Shown: positions 17,226-26,801, counted from the first letter of the stretch. The stretch is 61,898 bases of DNA from Paenibacillus chibensis (GCF_004001045.1 NZ_BIMK01000040.1:1-61898), one strand, 5' to 3'. Made by a program: numbers and translations. Notes: generated from the sequence alone by a model not told the origin.

Positions 17226-19346
17226 TTAGGATCTGGACTCCGGAGGCGTGCCTCCATTGCCAGGATTTCCGTCGTTTCCAGGGCCTGGGTTCGGAACATC
17301 ATTCGGAATGTCTCCAGGAAGGTCCGCCGGACCTTCCTGTGTGTTGTCATTCGTGATATTCTCAGGAACGTCATTCGGAATTTCACTCGTCGGCAGATCG
17401 GATGCATCATCCTTGCCTTGAATGCGGACGCGTACATCGCCAATGTTGTCGATGACAGGTGCGCCGCCTTCGGAGGAGCCTCCGTCTTCGCCGTCACGCG
17501 GTCCGTCTTCCGTCAGATATCCTTGCTCGATCAGTTCTCTGATCTGATCCAGCTCCAGTGTTTCCTTCTCAAGCAGCGTGTTGGCAATGAGATGAACTTC
17601 TTTGGAGTGCTTGATCAGCAGGTCCTTACAACGCTGATAACATTCGTTGGTCATGCGCTGCATTTCCTGATCGATTTCGTAAGCGATGGAATCACTGTAG
17701 TTCTGCTCATGTCCGAGATCGCGGCCCAGGAATACCTGGCCTTGGGTCGAACCGAACTGCAGCGGTCCAAGCTTCTCGCTCATACCGTATTCCATAATCA
17801 TGCTGCGGACAATGCCCGTGGCCTGTTGGAAGTCGCTGTATGCGCCTGTACCGATTTCTCCGATGAAAATTTCTTCGGATACACGGCCGCCCAAGAGACC
17901 CGTTACTTTATCCAGCAATTCCTGCTTGGTTACAAGCATACGGTCTTCCTTCGGCATCATGATGACGTATCCGCCGGCACGGCCGCGAGGAATAATGGTA
18001 ACCTTGTGCACCATATCGGCATTCTCAAGGAAATAACCGACGATGGTATGACCTGCTTCGTGATAAGCCACGATACGCTTCTCGCGGTCACTGATTACGC
18101 GGCTGCGTTTCTCCGTACCGACGATGACGCGGTCAATCGCCTCGTCAACCTCACGCATGGAGATGTCTTTCCGGTTGCGGCGTGCCGCAAGCAGGGCAGC
18201 TTCGTTCATCAGGTTCTCGAGCTCCGCACCCGTAAAGCCTGTGGTGCGTTTTGCAACAATATCCAGCTTAACATCTTTCGTCAGCGGCTTATTGCGCGCA
18301 TGGACTTTCAGTACAGCTTCGCGGCCTTTTACGTCTGGGCGGTCCACCGTGATTTGACGGTCAAAACGTCCCGGACGCAGGAGTGCAGGGTCGAGGATAT
18401 CGGCACGGTTGGTTGCCGCAACGATAATGATACCCTCGTTGCCGCCGAAACCGTCCATCTCGACGAGCAATTGGTTCAGCGTTTGCTCGCGCTCGTCATG
18501 GCCACCGCCAAGACCGGCACCGCGCTGACGGCCAACCGCGTCAATCTCATCGATAAAGATAATACATGGGGCATTCTTTTTGGCGTTCTCGAACAAATCA
18601 CGCACACGGGATGCACCCACACCTACGAACATTTCCACAAAGTCGGAACCGGAAATGCTGAAGAATGGAACGCCGGCTTCACCAGCGACCGCACGGGCGA
18701 GGAGTGTTTTACCGGTTCCCGGAGGACCTACAAGCAATACCCCTTTCGGAATACGCGCGCCTACGGCGGCAAACTTGCGTGGATCCTTCAGGAATTCCAC
18801 GACCTCAACGAGTTCCTGCTTCTCTTCATCGGCTCCAGCCACATCCTCGAATGTGACTCTCTTCTTCTCTTCATTATACAGACGGGCACGGCTTTTGCCG
18901 AAGTTCATGACTTTGCCTCCGCCGCCTTGCGCCTGATTAAACAGGAAGAAGAAGAGAATGAACATAATGACCAAAGGAATCATGGAAGATAGCAGCGTCA
19001 GCCAGATGCTTTCGCCTTCCATTTTCTTTTGGGTATATGTCATGCCGTTTTTGTCACTGGCATCCACCAGTTCCTGAATCGCGGCATCTGTAGCCGGAAT
19101 GTAGGTTGAGAAGCTGTCGGATTTGACCCCGTCCGGTTTTTGATTATATTTACCGGTTACGAGATAGGCGTAACCGTCAAATTGAACCGTGATATCCTTC
19201 ACATTGCCAGCCTTGATCTCTTGCCGAAATTCATCGTATCTAGGATTGTGAGCAGATTCACCGCTGTTGCTTACAAACTGGACAATGCCCACCACAACTA
19301 AAAAAAGAATCAAATAAAAACCAGAATTCCGGATGAACCGATTCAT
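17226..19346 (-). CDS. ftsH: ATP-dependent zinc metalloprotease FtsH
   Basis: Membrane AAA+ protease that degrades misfolded membrane proteins and regulators. Of its 706 residues, two membrane segments (about 9-27 and 117-136) bracket an external domain. Then come Walker A GPPGTGKT (207-214), Walker B FIDEIDAVG, the second region of homology and the zinc-binding HEAGH near residue 430. The protein is about 70 residues longer than B. subtilis FtsH: after about residue 620 it ends in an acidic, Gly/Pro-rich tail with a repeated IPNDVP unit. The tail is probably disordered. It has its own promoter and terminator. Confidence 0.97.
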   Translation of the reverse strand: MNRFIRNSGFYLILFLVVVGIVQFVSNSGESAHNPRYDEFRQEIKAGNVKDITVQFDGYAYLVTGKYNQKPDGVKSDSFSTYIPATDAAIQELVDASDKNGMTYTQKKMEGESIWLTLLSSMIPLVIMFILFFFLFNQAQGGGGKVMNFGKSRARLYNEEKKRVTFEDVAGADEEKQELVEVVEFLKDPRKFAAVGARIPKGVLLVGPPGTGKTLLARAVAGEAGVPFFSISGSDFVEMFVGVGASRVRDLFENAKKNAPCIIFIDEIDAVGRQRGAGLGGGHDEREQTLNQLLVEMDGFGGNEGIIIVAATNRADILDPALLRPGRFDRQITVDRPDVKGREAVLKVHARNKPLTKDVKLDIVAKRTTGFTGAELENLMNEAALLAARRNRKDISMREVDEAIDRVIVGTEKRSRVISDREKRIVAYHEAGHTIVGYFLENADMVHKVTIIPRGRAGGYVIMMPKEDRMLVTKQELLDKVTGLLGGRVSEEIFIGEIGTGAYSDFQQATGIVRSMIMEYGMSEKLGPLQFGSTQGQVFLGRDLGHEQNYSDSIAYEIDQEMQRMTNECYQRCKDLLIKHSKEVHLIANTLLEKETLELDQIRELIEQGYLTEDGPRDGEDGGSSEGGAPVIDNIGDVRVRIQGKDDASDLPTSEIPNDVPENITNDNTQEGPADLPGDIPNDVPNPGPGNDGNPGNGGTPPESRS

Positions 19347-19375
19347 CCCCTACCTCCTCTCAAAACACTTTAATT

Positions 19376-19405
19376 ATTTTACCATAGCCCGTCTGACCAT
19401 CTCAA
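19376..19405 (-). promoter_or_regulatory. Promoter of ftsH
   Basis: On the minus strand TTGAGA (19400-19405), 18 bases, TAAAAT (19376-19381), about 30 bases before the ftsH start. Confidence 0.72.
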
Positions 19406-19459
19406 CAGAGGTGGTATGAGCATGAACCAAGGATAGGTCCATAGGCTGGAGTATCACCA

Positions 19460-19999
19460 TTAGTGGGAATAGATTTCCGGTTTCAAGATCCCGATGTAGG
19501 GCAAGTTCCGGTAGTGTTCGGCGTAATCCAAACCGTATCCGACGACAAAAGCGTCAGGTAAGGAGAAGCCCGTATAATCCGCTTCCAGATTTACGGTGCG
19601 GCGCGCCGGTTTGTCAAACAAGGTGACCACGCACGTCGATTTGGCGTTGCGGCTCTTCAGAAGTTCGATCAAATGGCTGAGCGTGAGACCGCTGTCGATA
19701 ATGTCCTCAACGATCAGCACGTCGCGTCCTTCAACTGGCACATCCAAATCCTTGATGATTTTGACGACGCCCGACGATTTGGTGGACACGCCGTAGCTCG
19801 ACACAGCCATGAAATCGAGTTCCATCGGCACTGTAATATTTTTAACCAAATCAGCCATGAAAATAAACGCACCTTTGAGCACGCAAATCACCAAAGGATT
19901 CCGTCCTTCATAAACCTTGCTGAGCTCTGCTCCAAGTTCCTTAATTTTCTTCTGGATTTCTTCTTCGCTGATGAGAACTTCTTGAATATCGTTTTGCAA
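19460..19999 (-). CDS. hpt: Hypoxanthine phosphoribosyltransferase
   Basis: Purine salvage enzyme that makes IMP or GMP from hypoxanthine or guanine and PRPP. The 179-residue protein has the PRPP loop in VLIVEDIIDSGLT and the family segments VCVLKGAFIFMADL and DFMAVSSYG. In B. subtilis HprT is also an inhibitor partner and neighbour of TilS and FtsH, and the order tilS-hpt-ftsH is kept here. It lies 47 bases after tilS. Confidence 0.96.
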   Translation of the reverse strand: MQNDIQEVLISEEEIQKKIKELGAELSKVYEGRNPLVICVLKGAFIFMADLVKNITVPMELDFMAVSSYGVSTKSSGVVKIIKDLDVPVEGRDVLIVEDIIDSGLTLSHLIELLKSRNAKSTCVVTLFDKPARRTVNLEADYTGFSLPDAFVVGYGLDYAEHYRNLPYIGILKPEIYSH

Positions 20000-20046
20000 C
20001 TGAGCGAACCTCCTACGTTTATACTATGAAAGTCTTACAATGACCA

Positions 20047-21495
20047 TTACAGTTGCTCCACTGCTGTATCCTCCAGACACATGTGGAGAACCGATGTCGT
20101 TTGTAACCCGACTGCTGCATGCATGGAGCGCCGGACCCCCGGTATCCAGATCATGTTGCCTGAACCATCAACTAACACAGGAATGCGGGAGCGAACGGAT
20201 GGAGGTATCTTCGCGTCAATGAAAATATCTTTTACCTTTTTGCTTCCGTTTAATCCCATGACTTTCATGGTATCTCCAGGCAGCCTTGAGCGGAGTGTTA
20301 ATGGAAACTTCAGCTGACCGGCATCAAAGACGGCTTCGGCGCACGAGCCAGCCATTTCAGAAAAATAACGGTCATGCGGCGACTGCACCTTCATTTTCAA
20401 CGTTTTGCCAATCTCAGGAATAAAGAGCTCTGGAACAGCAGTTTGAAGCTCATATGTATAGCTCTTGGACTGCTCTGGCGGCTTTTGCATAAACCATATC
20501 ATATCGTATTCGCGTATGCAGGCCAAGCCTCCTCCAATATCGAGGCTCCAGGTGGTACTTTTGTTCTGAATAATACCTTGGCGGATCAATTCAATCTTGT
20601 GAAAATCGGTGATTTCAATGCCTGCCGACAGATAATTTAATATTAGTTTAATCAACCTTCGTTGTAAAGCGACATGTAAGGCCAAAAAGGAAGGCGCTTT
20701 AAAGTAGAGCCTCCCACCCTTATGCTGCACCAAATCATGATAGGTATGATCGGCAGCCTGCTCCATGTAATCATCTTCCATACCCGCAATATCGGCCAGT
20801 TGAATCAGCGATTGCCGGATCTGTCCATTATATTGCCCCAAAAACGGGAGGACATCCAGCCGGATCGCATTTCTGCGGTACTGATTGGAGTGATTGGAGC
20901 TGTCTAGGGCATAGGCGTAGCCATTTTGCTCGCATATGCCCAAAAGGTCCGTTTTGTATATACGTAGAAAAGGACGAATGAGTTCCACATTTTTTTCGCG
21001 TCTTTTAATTTTCATGCCTTTGAGGCCTCCGGGGCCGCTTCCGCGGAGCAAGTGCAGCAGCACCGTCTCGGCCTGGTCGTCGGCATGATGGGCAAGCGCG
21101 ATCGAAGCCGCCCCATACCGCTGCGCGATTTCATGCAAAAAAGCATACCGTTTGTCCCGCGCCGCCTCCTCCATTCCTTTGCCGCTTTCCTTCATATAAG
21201 AAGGAACATCGATGCGGACCCCCTCAAACGGCAGATGGAGCTCCCGCGCAAGTTCTTGGACAAGCTCCTCCTCTTGATCGGATTCTGCCCGCAGGCCGTG
21301 ATGGACATGCGCACAAACAAGGTGCAGCGGGACATACTGCTGCGAAATGCGATGCAGGACATGCAAAAGAGCCACAGAATCCGGTCCGCCGGATACTGCG
21401 ACTACGATGGTGTCGTGAGGCAGCCATAGGTCATCCTCCCGAGCCGTTCGGAGAACATGATCCATCAGCATATTCAAGTCAGTCCTGCTCTCCAT
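20047..21495 (-). CDS. tilS: tRNA(Ile)-lysidine synthetase
   Basis: Modifies C34 of tRNA-Ile2(CAU) to lysidine so that it reads AUA. The 482 residues contain the PP-loop VAVSGGPDSVALLH (about 32-45), HVHHGLR, AHHADDQAETVLLHLLRG, a linker, and the C-terminal substrate-binding domain ending LRSRLPGD and GSKKVKDIF. AGAGGGG precedes the ATG. Essential in most bacteria. It follows the kinase gene by 26 bases. Confidence 0.95.
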   Translation of the reverse strand: MESRTDLNMLMDHVLRTAREDDLWLPHDTIVVAVSGGPDSVALLHVLHRISQQYVPLHLVCAHVHHGLRAESDQEEELVQELARELHLPFEGVRIDVPSYMKESGKGMEEAARDKRYAFLHEIAQRYGAASIALAHHADDQAETVLLHLLRGSGPGGLKGMKIKRREKNVELIRPFLRIYKTDLLGICEQNGYAYALDSSNHSNQYRRNAIRLDVLPFLGQYNGQIRQSLIQLADIAGMEDDYMEQAADHTYHDLVQHKGGRLYFKAPSFLALHVALQRRLIKLILNYLSAGIEITDFHKIELIRQGIIQNKSTTWSLDIGGGLACIREYDMIWFMQKPPEQSKSYTYELQTAVPELFIPEIGKTLKMKVQSPHDRYFSEMAGSCAEAVFDAGQLKFPLTLRSRLPGDTMKVMGLNGSKKVKDIFIDAKIPPSVRSRIPVLVDGSGNMIWIPGVRRSMHAAVGLQTTSVLHMCLEDTAVEQL

Positions 21496-21521
21496 TTGAG
21501 ATCCCCTCTTCTAAAGCACAA

Positions 21522-22490
21522 CTATGTATTCATCCAAGCCCAGAGAAAAGCCAGAAGCACGATGACGATCGATAAGGCAAACGCGTTCATCAGCCAGCGC
21601 GGCGTCTTGCCGGGCAGCCTGCCCACCAGCGCCGGTGCATAAATGGTATCCTTCCACAGCTTAAGCGCTTCCTGTGAACCGGAAAATTCCCCGCGGATTG
21701 CCCGGCGCAGCCACTCCGAATACGGCTTGAGCTTTGGACTCCGCTGGATCAAGGACAGCAGCTGTCCCGGACTCCGGGTCTGCGGCAGATGCTGCGCAGC
21801 GGTTTTTTTCAACTCTTCTTCGTTTAAAAGCTGAATAATGAGCACGGCAAAAGCAAACAGATCATAACCCTCATCGCTTGTGCGGGAGCCGGCATTCCAA
21901 TAGCCTCTGTCATACCACTCCGTAAACTGCTTGACGCTCCGACCGATGGAGCTCACGCCGCCGTAATCGACCAGCTCGACCTGACCGACATCGGATACCA
22001 TGACATTTTCCGGCTTCAAGTCGCCGAATATAAAGCCCGAACGATGCAGCCCGTTGAGCTTCTCCAGCAGTCGCAGACCGGTCAAACCCATCCATTCCTT
22101 CCCGCGTTTGCGCATGAAATGGCTCAGCGAGCTGCCACGGATGTAGCGCATCACATAGAACGGGATGTCTCCGTCCTCTCCCTTGAAGTCATCCACTTCC
22201 AACAAAAACGTGCGAGGCCCGTTTTTAAGCGGATCAGCGGCCTTGCGCTTCGATTGCAGCGACATCAATACATTGATCTCGGACTGCAAATCGAGCGTGT
22301 CATAGCCCATTTTAAGCGCATAAGGGTGGCTCGCCCCCTCCTTTTGCACCAGATACACAATCCCGTTGGCACCCTGACCCAGCACGCGCCGGATGATAAA
22401 GCGGCCCTTGCGCCATTTCCCCGTAATGACCATTCCGGCCGGATACGCCGGATTAGACGACGTAATCACCGAGCATCCCTTCTCCTTCAT
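21522..22490 (-). CDS. Membrane-anchored serine/threonine protein kinase, YabT-like
   Basis: A compact Hanks-type kinase of 322 residues. The P-loop GQGANGIVY and the lysine in YALKMGY are present; the catalytic loop is FGDLKPENVMV rather than the usual HRD form, and the DFG position reads DYGG. One membrane helix closes the C-terminus (about 303-320), with no extracellular PASTA domains. This matches B. subtilis YabT, a kinase of the sporulation phase, and the same neighbours (VWA protein, SpoIIE). The start overlaps the VWA gene; a GTG at 22469 behind AAGGAGAAGGG is an alternative. Confidence 0.85.
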   Translation of the reverse strand: MKEKGCSVITSSNPAYPAGMVITGKWRKGRFIIRRVLGQGANGIVYLVQKEGASHPYALKMGYDTLDLQSEINVLMSLQSKRKAADPLKNGPRTFLLEVDDFKGEDGDIPFYVMRYIRGSSLSHFMRKRGKEWMGLTGLRLLEKLNGLHRSGFIFGDLKPENVMVSDVGQVELVDYGGVSSIGRSVKQFTEWYDRGYWNAGSRTSDEGYDLFAFAVLIIQLLNEEELKKTAAQHLPQTRSPGQLLSLIQRSPKLKPYSEWLRRAIRGEFSGSQEALKLWKDTIYAPALVGRLPGKTPRWLMNAFALSIVIVLLAFLWAWMNT

Positions 22491-23193
22491 CGGTACTTCC
22501 CCGCCATGTTAGATGTTCATCTAGTGTACCATAACGGAAGAAATCAATCACCCTCATGATCGCGGGACCGGTCGGCGTTGCCCCTTTCATCTGAAGGCGC
22601 TGGAACAGAGATCGAAGCGTACCCGCATCGCGCGTCCAGTCGCTGTCCATTACCGCATGCTCTTCGCCGCGGCGGCCCGGGAAGTGGAATACCGCTAACT
22701 CGCTCATGCCCTCCCTGGCTTGAAGGCTGAGCATCAGATCGCGGATCGCGTCCTCGACCGCACTGAGCTTCGGCTTCATGCTGGCGCTTGCATCGATCAG
22801 AAGGGCAACCTTCAGCGGCGTCGTTTCGGTCATTTCATCGACGACCTGCACGACCTGCGAACGCTGCGAAGGCGGGAGATCCTCCAAAGCGGTCCCTCCC
22901 AATATTTGTTTTAGCTCTTTATTAACCGCCTGCTGAATGGTTTGAACCACTGTTTTCCGCGTCATCATTTGCATCGTCTGTGCAAGCTGCCTTGTCCCGA
23001 CGATCCGGCTGATTCCCCCGCCTGCTTTGGCGATCTCCGCGATTTCCAGGCTGCCTAGCTCCCCGATCGTTCCGTAATCCACCACGCCCGCCACATTGAC
23101 CGTAATCCCCTCCTGAAAAGCATGGGCTGCCGCCAGCACCGGGCTTGTCCCTACGTTCGAGCATCCATCCGTTATCAAAAGAATTTGTTTCAC
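22453..23193 (-). CDS. VWA-domain protein, YabS-like
   Basis: A 246-residue protein with a von Willebrand factor A fold. The MIDAS metal site is seen in LLIDASASMKPKLS, with the T and D residues in KGATPTGPA and FHFPGRR nearby. The N-terminal half (LLITDGCSNVGTSP) looks like a second, degenerate VWA half. Cytoplasmic, no signal peptide. It lies between spoIIE and the kinase, as in B. subtilis (yabS), and overlaps the kinase start, so the two are translated together. Role unknown; probably a binding partner of the kinase. Confidence 0.82.
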   Translation of the reverse strand: MKQILLITDGCSNVGTSPVLAAAHAFQEGITVNVAGVVDYGTIGELGSLEIAEIAKAGGGISRIVGTRQLAQTMQMMTRKTVVQTIQQAVNKELKQILGGTALEDLPPSQRSQVVQVVDEMTETTPLKVALLIDASASMKPKLSAVEDAIRDLMLSLQAREGMSELAVFHFPGRRGEEHAVMDSDWTRDAGTLRSLFQRLQMKGATPTGPAIMRVIDFFRYGTLDEHLTWRGSTDEGEGMLGDYVV

Positions 23194-23310
23194 GATCTAT
23201 CATCCTCCCAAAAGTGGCTTTCTCTACCCTCCTATCATTTCCACTTTTGAGAGATTCCAAACGCGCATCCCCTCCTTAAGCCGCATTTCCCGGGCAATGC
23301 TGAAGGCCGG

Positions 23311-25815
23311 TCAGCTCACCGTGCGCGGCCGTTCCATCCGCTCCAGACCAGGCACATGCAGCGTTGTCCATTCCGGGCGGAGGTGCTCGACTTTGCCTAC
23401 GACGACCGTCATGTCGTCATGAATAATATTTTGCTGGTACCGGATCACTTTTTCCAAGAGGACATCGGCAATCTGCTGCGGATCCTCGCTGTCGATTTCC
23501 TGAATCAGCCGTTTCATCCACAGCTCTTTGTTCACCGCATGCCCTGGCGCATCATAAATTCCATCGGTCATCATGATGACAATGTCCCCGGCCTGCAGTG
23601 TCAGCGTAACCAGATCCACCTCGATATCCTGAATGATGCCGATCGGCAAATTGCTCGCGGACACTGGAATCACTTCGAGACCGCGTTTAATGAAGCTTGG
23701 TGTTGAGGCGATTTTCATAAAGGTCGTTTCGGCCGTATATTGGTCGATCAGCGCCATATCGACGGTCGCATATACCTCATCCGGGGAGCGCAGCATGAGA
23801 ATCGAGTTGACGGATTTGATCGCCAGCTTTTCGTCCATCCCGCTCTGCAGCAGCTGCTCCAGAATCGACAGCGCGCTGCTGCTCTCCTGTTTGGCGCGTT
23901 CCCCATTCCCCATGCCGTCGCTGAGCGCGACCGCAAAGGTGCCGTTGCCAAGCTCCATCATGCTGAAGCTATCCCCCGACAGCAGATCTCCGCCTTTGGC
24001 CGCTCCGGCAATGCCCGTCGTAATCTCGAAGGTTTTGGCGGAGCCGAACATAACCGTGGCCAATCCGTCTTTGGAAGAAACAGCAGACTCTTGAAGAACG
24101 GCAACATGCTCGTCCAAAATATCCGAAAGCAGCGGTGCAATGATTTTCCGGCACTCGTCATAGCCCCGCGTAAATGCATGCACGATTTCAATCTCGACAT
24201 GGCCCGGATCCAGACTGATGATCTCAATGCCCTGGATGGAGAGGCCGAGCTGTTCCAGCGCTTCGCGGATTTGCTCCTCCTGACGGTACATGGCTTGTCC
24301 TTCCCGTTGGATTTCCCGCGCGAGATCCTCCATGACCTGCGAAACTCCCGACAATTGTTCTGCAACCAGATGACGGCTGTCGTATATTTGGCGTTTCCAC
24401 TGCATATCATGCTGGTAGAGGCTGTACTGCTGCTTCATCTCCTGAAGCACTTCACCGGTTTTCCCGCAGATCCGCATCCATTCTTTCGGAATCTGTTTAT
24501 CCGTCATTTCCGGACGTTCTTCCACGGCGGTCATCACGTCGGTCATATATTTATAGGTTTGATAGAATTTTGCATCCCAGCAATGGTTTCTTTTCACGCA
24601 GCTTGAACAGACGCCTTCCGCTACGGCATTCATGAAATGATCCATTTCACCGCTGCGCTTGCTCACTTCCTCGGTACCGGCCATCTGGCCGAAGCTTTGA
24701 GACAGTTGCCGGAATACCTGGGAAAACTGGGTTACCCGCTCGGCTGTCAGATCACGGACTCTTTTGGCATACTCATGTTGGGATTTGCTGTGATCATTCG
24801 TGCCGGGCACATATTTGGAAATCATCGTGATGACCGTTTTCGGTGTCAGTAAAAATAAAACGATGGCCGCGCAGGACTCCCAAGTCGATGTCATTACATC
24901 TTTCGGTCCGCTGAAATATATAGATAGAATCGAGGAGCCGAGCAGCATCCCGAGCATCACTGCTCCCTTCCTGCCTTCACGCAGCATGCCGGCCAGCATG
25001 CCGGAAAAAGCGAGCAGGCTCATCTGGTAAATCGCCGATATATCGGCAAGGCTGAGGATCAATCCGGTTACAACCCCTACCGAGGCCCCGAGCGGCGCAC
25101 CGCCCACCAATGCAAAGAGGAGAATGAGATAACGTGACAGCACATGCTCCACGGACAGGGAATATACCGTCCAGCCTACCGCCCCTGTCATTACGGAAGC
25201 CAGCAGAATGATCAGACATAGAATTTCTTCGCTGCGCAGCTGATAATTTTTCTTGCGGTAGGTGAATACGGGGATCGCTTGGATGAACACCAGCGTGAGC
25301 ACGAAGCTGAGAACGGCGTCCAGCGAGCCCATCATCAGCGTGTACCAGGTAAACGGCGGGCCGGTCATGATCGTAAACAGCTTGATGACAAAGGAAGAGA
25401 CGAAAACCATCAGAGGCGCATACGACAATTCGGCATGCTCGAAAGCGTTCAATCCGCGGTGGATTAAATAAAATATGAGAAGTTCCGACGCAACGATCAG
25501 CGGTGCAGGAAACGGGGCAAACAAGCTGCCTGCAATGAGCGCGACGGATACGGGCAAGAGATAATCACGGCGCATAAAGGCAATGACGGCAAAGTAGGCG
25601 ATCGCAAATGGCGACAGTTCGTTCAAGATCATGGCTTTCCCCAGCAAAAACGCCATCAGCGTCAGCAGCAGCATCCACTTCTTGGCTGCAAACAGCTGAA
25701 GCGGGCGCTGGAGCATCGGAAGGCCTCGCAGCCTGCCCATCCAGCCGTTATCCTCCGTCACCGCTTCTGATTGCATCGTTTTAAATCCGGGAATGTTTAT
25801 GTTCAACTTCTCCAT
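23311..25815 (-). CDS. spoIIE: Stage II sporulation protein E, PP2C phosphatase
   Basis: Dephosphorylates SpoIIAA at the polar septum and so releases sigma-F in the forespore; it also interacts with FtsZ. With the start at 25815 the protein has 834 residues, close to the 827 of B. subtilis. The N-terminal third is about ten membrane helices, followed by a linker region and a C-terminal PP2C phosphatase with LSDGMGNGERA and MMTDGIYDA. Longer frames to 26022 are excluded because they run through the promoter. The ribosome site is GGTGGTG before the ATG. Confidence 0.95.
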   Translation of the reverse strand: MEKLNINIPGFKTMQSEAVTEDNGWMGRLRGLPMLQRPLQLFAAKKWMLLLTLMAFLLGKAMILNELSPFAIAYFAVIAFMRRDYLLPVSVALIAGSLFAPFPAPLIVASELLIFYLIHRGLNAFEHAELSYAPLMVFVSSFVIKLFTIMTGPPFTWYTLMMGSLDAVLSFVLTLVFIQAIPVFTYRKKNYQLRSEEILCLIILLASVMTGAVGWTVYSLSVEHVLSRYLILLFALVGGAPLGASVGVVTGLILSLADISAIYQMSLLAFSGMLAGMLREGRKGAVMLGMLLGSSILSIYFSGPKDVMTSTWESCAAIVLFLLTPKTVITMISKYVPGTNDHSKSQHEYAKRVRDLTAERVTQFSQVFRQLSQSFGQMAGTEEVSKRSGEMDHFMNAVAEGVCSSCVKRNHCWDAKFYQTYKYMTDVMTAVEERPEMTDKQIPKEWMRICGKTGEVLQEMKQQYSLYQHDMQWKRQIYDSRHLVAEQLSGVSQVMEDLAREIQREGQAMYRQEEQIREALEQLGLSIQGIEIISLDPGHVEIEIVHAFTRGYDECRKIIAPLLSDILDEHVAVLQESAVSSKDGLATVMFGSAKTFEITTGIAGAAKGGDLLSGDSFSMMELGNGTFAVALSDGMGNGERAKQESSSALSILEQLLQSGMDEKLAIKSVNSILMLRSPDEVYATVDMALIDQYTAETTFMKIASTPSFIKRGLEVIPVSASNLPIGIIQDIEVDLVTLTLQAGDIVIMMTDGIYDAPGHAVNKELWMKRLIQEIDSEDPQQIADVLLEKVIRYQQNIIHDDMTVVVGKVEHLRPEWTTLHVPGLERMERPRTVS

Positions 25816-25855
25816 GTGACTTCGCACCACCATTTCGTATGATTTGATGGTACCC

Positions 25856-25923
25856 ATTATAGTGTCCCTGAAACATGAAAGTTTGTCATAACAGCGGACG
25901 GGCTTCAAAAAACTTTCCGACAA
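25856..25923 (-). promoter_or_regulatory. Spo0A-type promoter of spoIIE with wide spacing
   Basis: On the minus strand a perfect TATAAT (25856-25861) lies 21 bases from TGACAA (25883-25888), or 22 from ATGACA. This is longer than the normal 17 and matches the known Spo0A-activated spoIIE and spoIIG promoters. A Spo0A-box-like TTGTCGGAA (25915-25923) lies upstream, and the -35 region itself contains TGTCATA on the other strand, which partly matches the box. Confidence 0.8.
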
Positions 25924-26107
25924 AAAAGCCCGTCCTGCGAAATGTCGGGAATCGCATGCGGTACCCTTTAGCCATAACCGTTTGCGCGTTCCTGAAGCTG
26001 ACGCCGGCTGTAAAGACTTCACTGCCCGGCTCCAAGAATCCGCTAGCGATTGCGAAAGACAGAGCCGGAAAACCGTTGGATGCTGTCGGTAATTTTTTTT
26101 GGAGCGA

Positions 26108-26142
26108 CAAAAAAACCGCAGCAGGCTCGAACCTGCTGCGGT
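26108..26142 (-). terminator. yabR terminator
   Basis: A perfect 11-bp stem, ACCGCAGCAGG with CCTGCTGCGGT, six-base loop, then about eight Ts on the minus strand. Confidence 0.95.
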
Positions 26143-26186
26143 TTATCTCAATTCAAGTCTTTGGCGCACGCGCCGGAAGCATGATA

Positions 26187-26675
26187 CTACATGCGTTTGG
26201 CGCCGCGTCCTCCGCGCTTGGATTCCGTTTGTTTCTTGATCGAAGAAATGCGCTCTTCGCTATCCTTCAGGAAACGTGACATTTTATCCTCAAACGAAGT
26301 TTTGCTGGCTGCAGGCTTGAATGGGCGCCCGCCACGTTCACGATTATAGCCTCCACCGCCGCCGCCAAAACGCTCTCCACTTCCGCCACCGGTACGTTCC
26401 GGTCTTGGTCCTCTCGGAGGCCTAGCTTCGGATGCCGGTTTATCGACAGCTTGTTTGATGGAAAGTCCGATCTTGCCGTCCTTGTCGACATTGATCACCT
26501 TCACGGTTACAACATCATTGATCTTCAGGTGATCGTTGACATCCTTGACGTAATTATCGGCGATTTCCGAGATGTGAACGAGACCCGTGACACCTCCTGA
26601 CAGATCCACAAATGCTCCAAAATGCGTTATGCCTGTCACCTTGCCTTCTAACTTGGTGCCCACTTCGATTGCCAT
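26187..26675 (-). CDS. yabR: S1-domain RNA-binding protein, YabR
   Basis: A 162-residue general-stress-type S1 protein. Residues 1-75 are one S1 OB-fold (MAIEVGTKLEGKVTGITHFG in the first part, GLVHISEI, IGLSIKQA). A Gly/Arg/Pro-rich linker and a basic tail (SKRGGRGAKRM) follow, both typical of RNA binding. Homologues start at MAIEVG, although the ribosome site GGAGG is rather far (13 bases). It has its own promoter and terminator. B. subtilis has tRNA genes between yabR and spoIIE; none is present here. Confidence 0.88.
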   Translation of the reverse strand: MAIEVGTKLEGKVTGITHFGAFVDLSGGVTGLVHISEIADNYVKDVNDHLKINDVVTVKVINVDKDGKIGLSIKQAVDKPASEARPPRGPRPERTGGGSGERFGGGGGGYNRERGGRPFKPAASKTSFEDKMSRFLKDSEERISSIKKQTESKRGGRGAKRM

Positions 26676-26743
26676 AGAATAAAATGATCCTCCCTTAAAA
26701 ATATACAACAAGATTTGAGTCAAACCTTGGCTGTGGTGATTTG

Positions 26744-26772
26744 ATTATACATAAAGCGCAAACCGAGGTCAA
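26744..26772 (-). promoter_or_regulatory. Promoter of yabR
   Basis: On the minus strand TTGACC (26767-26772), 17 bases, TATAAT (26744-26749). Confidence 0.82.
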
Positions 26773-26801
26773 CTGAGTAATAACCCAGTTTCAGCGCGAT
26801 A

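Noticed and set aside
17157..18992. 611-residue plus-strand frame opposite ftsH
   Set aside because: Antisense to ftsH and without motifs or start signals.
25924..26107. tRNA genes between spoIIE and yabR
   Set aside because: B. subtilis has tRNAs here, but no cloverleaf could be drawn; the CTCGAACC-like bases belong to the yabR terminator loop.
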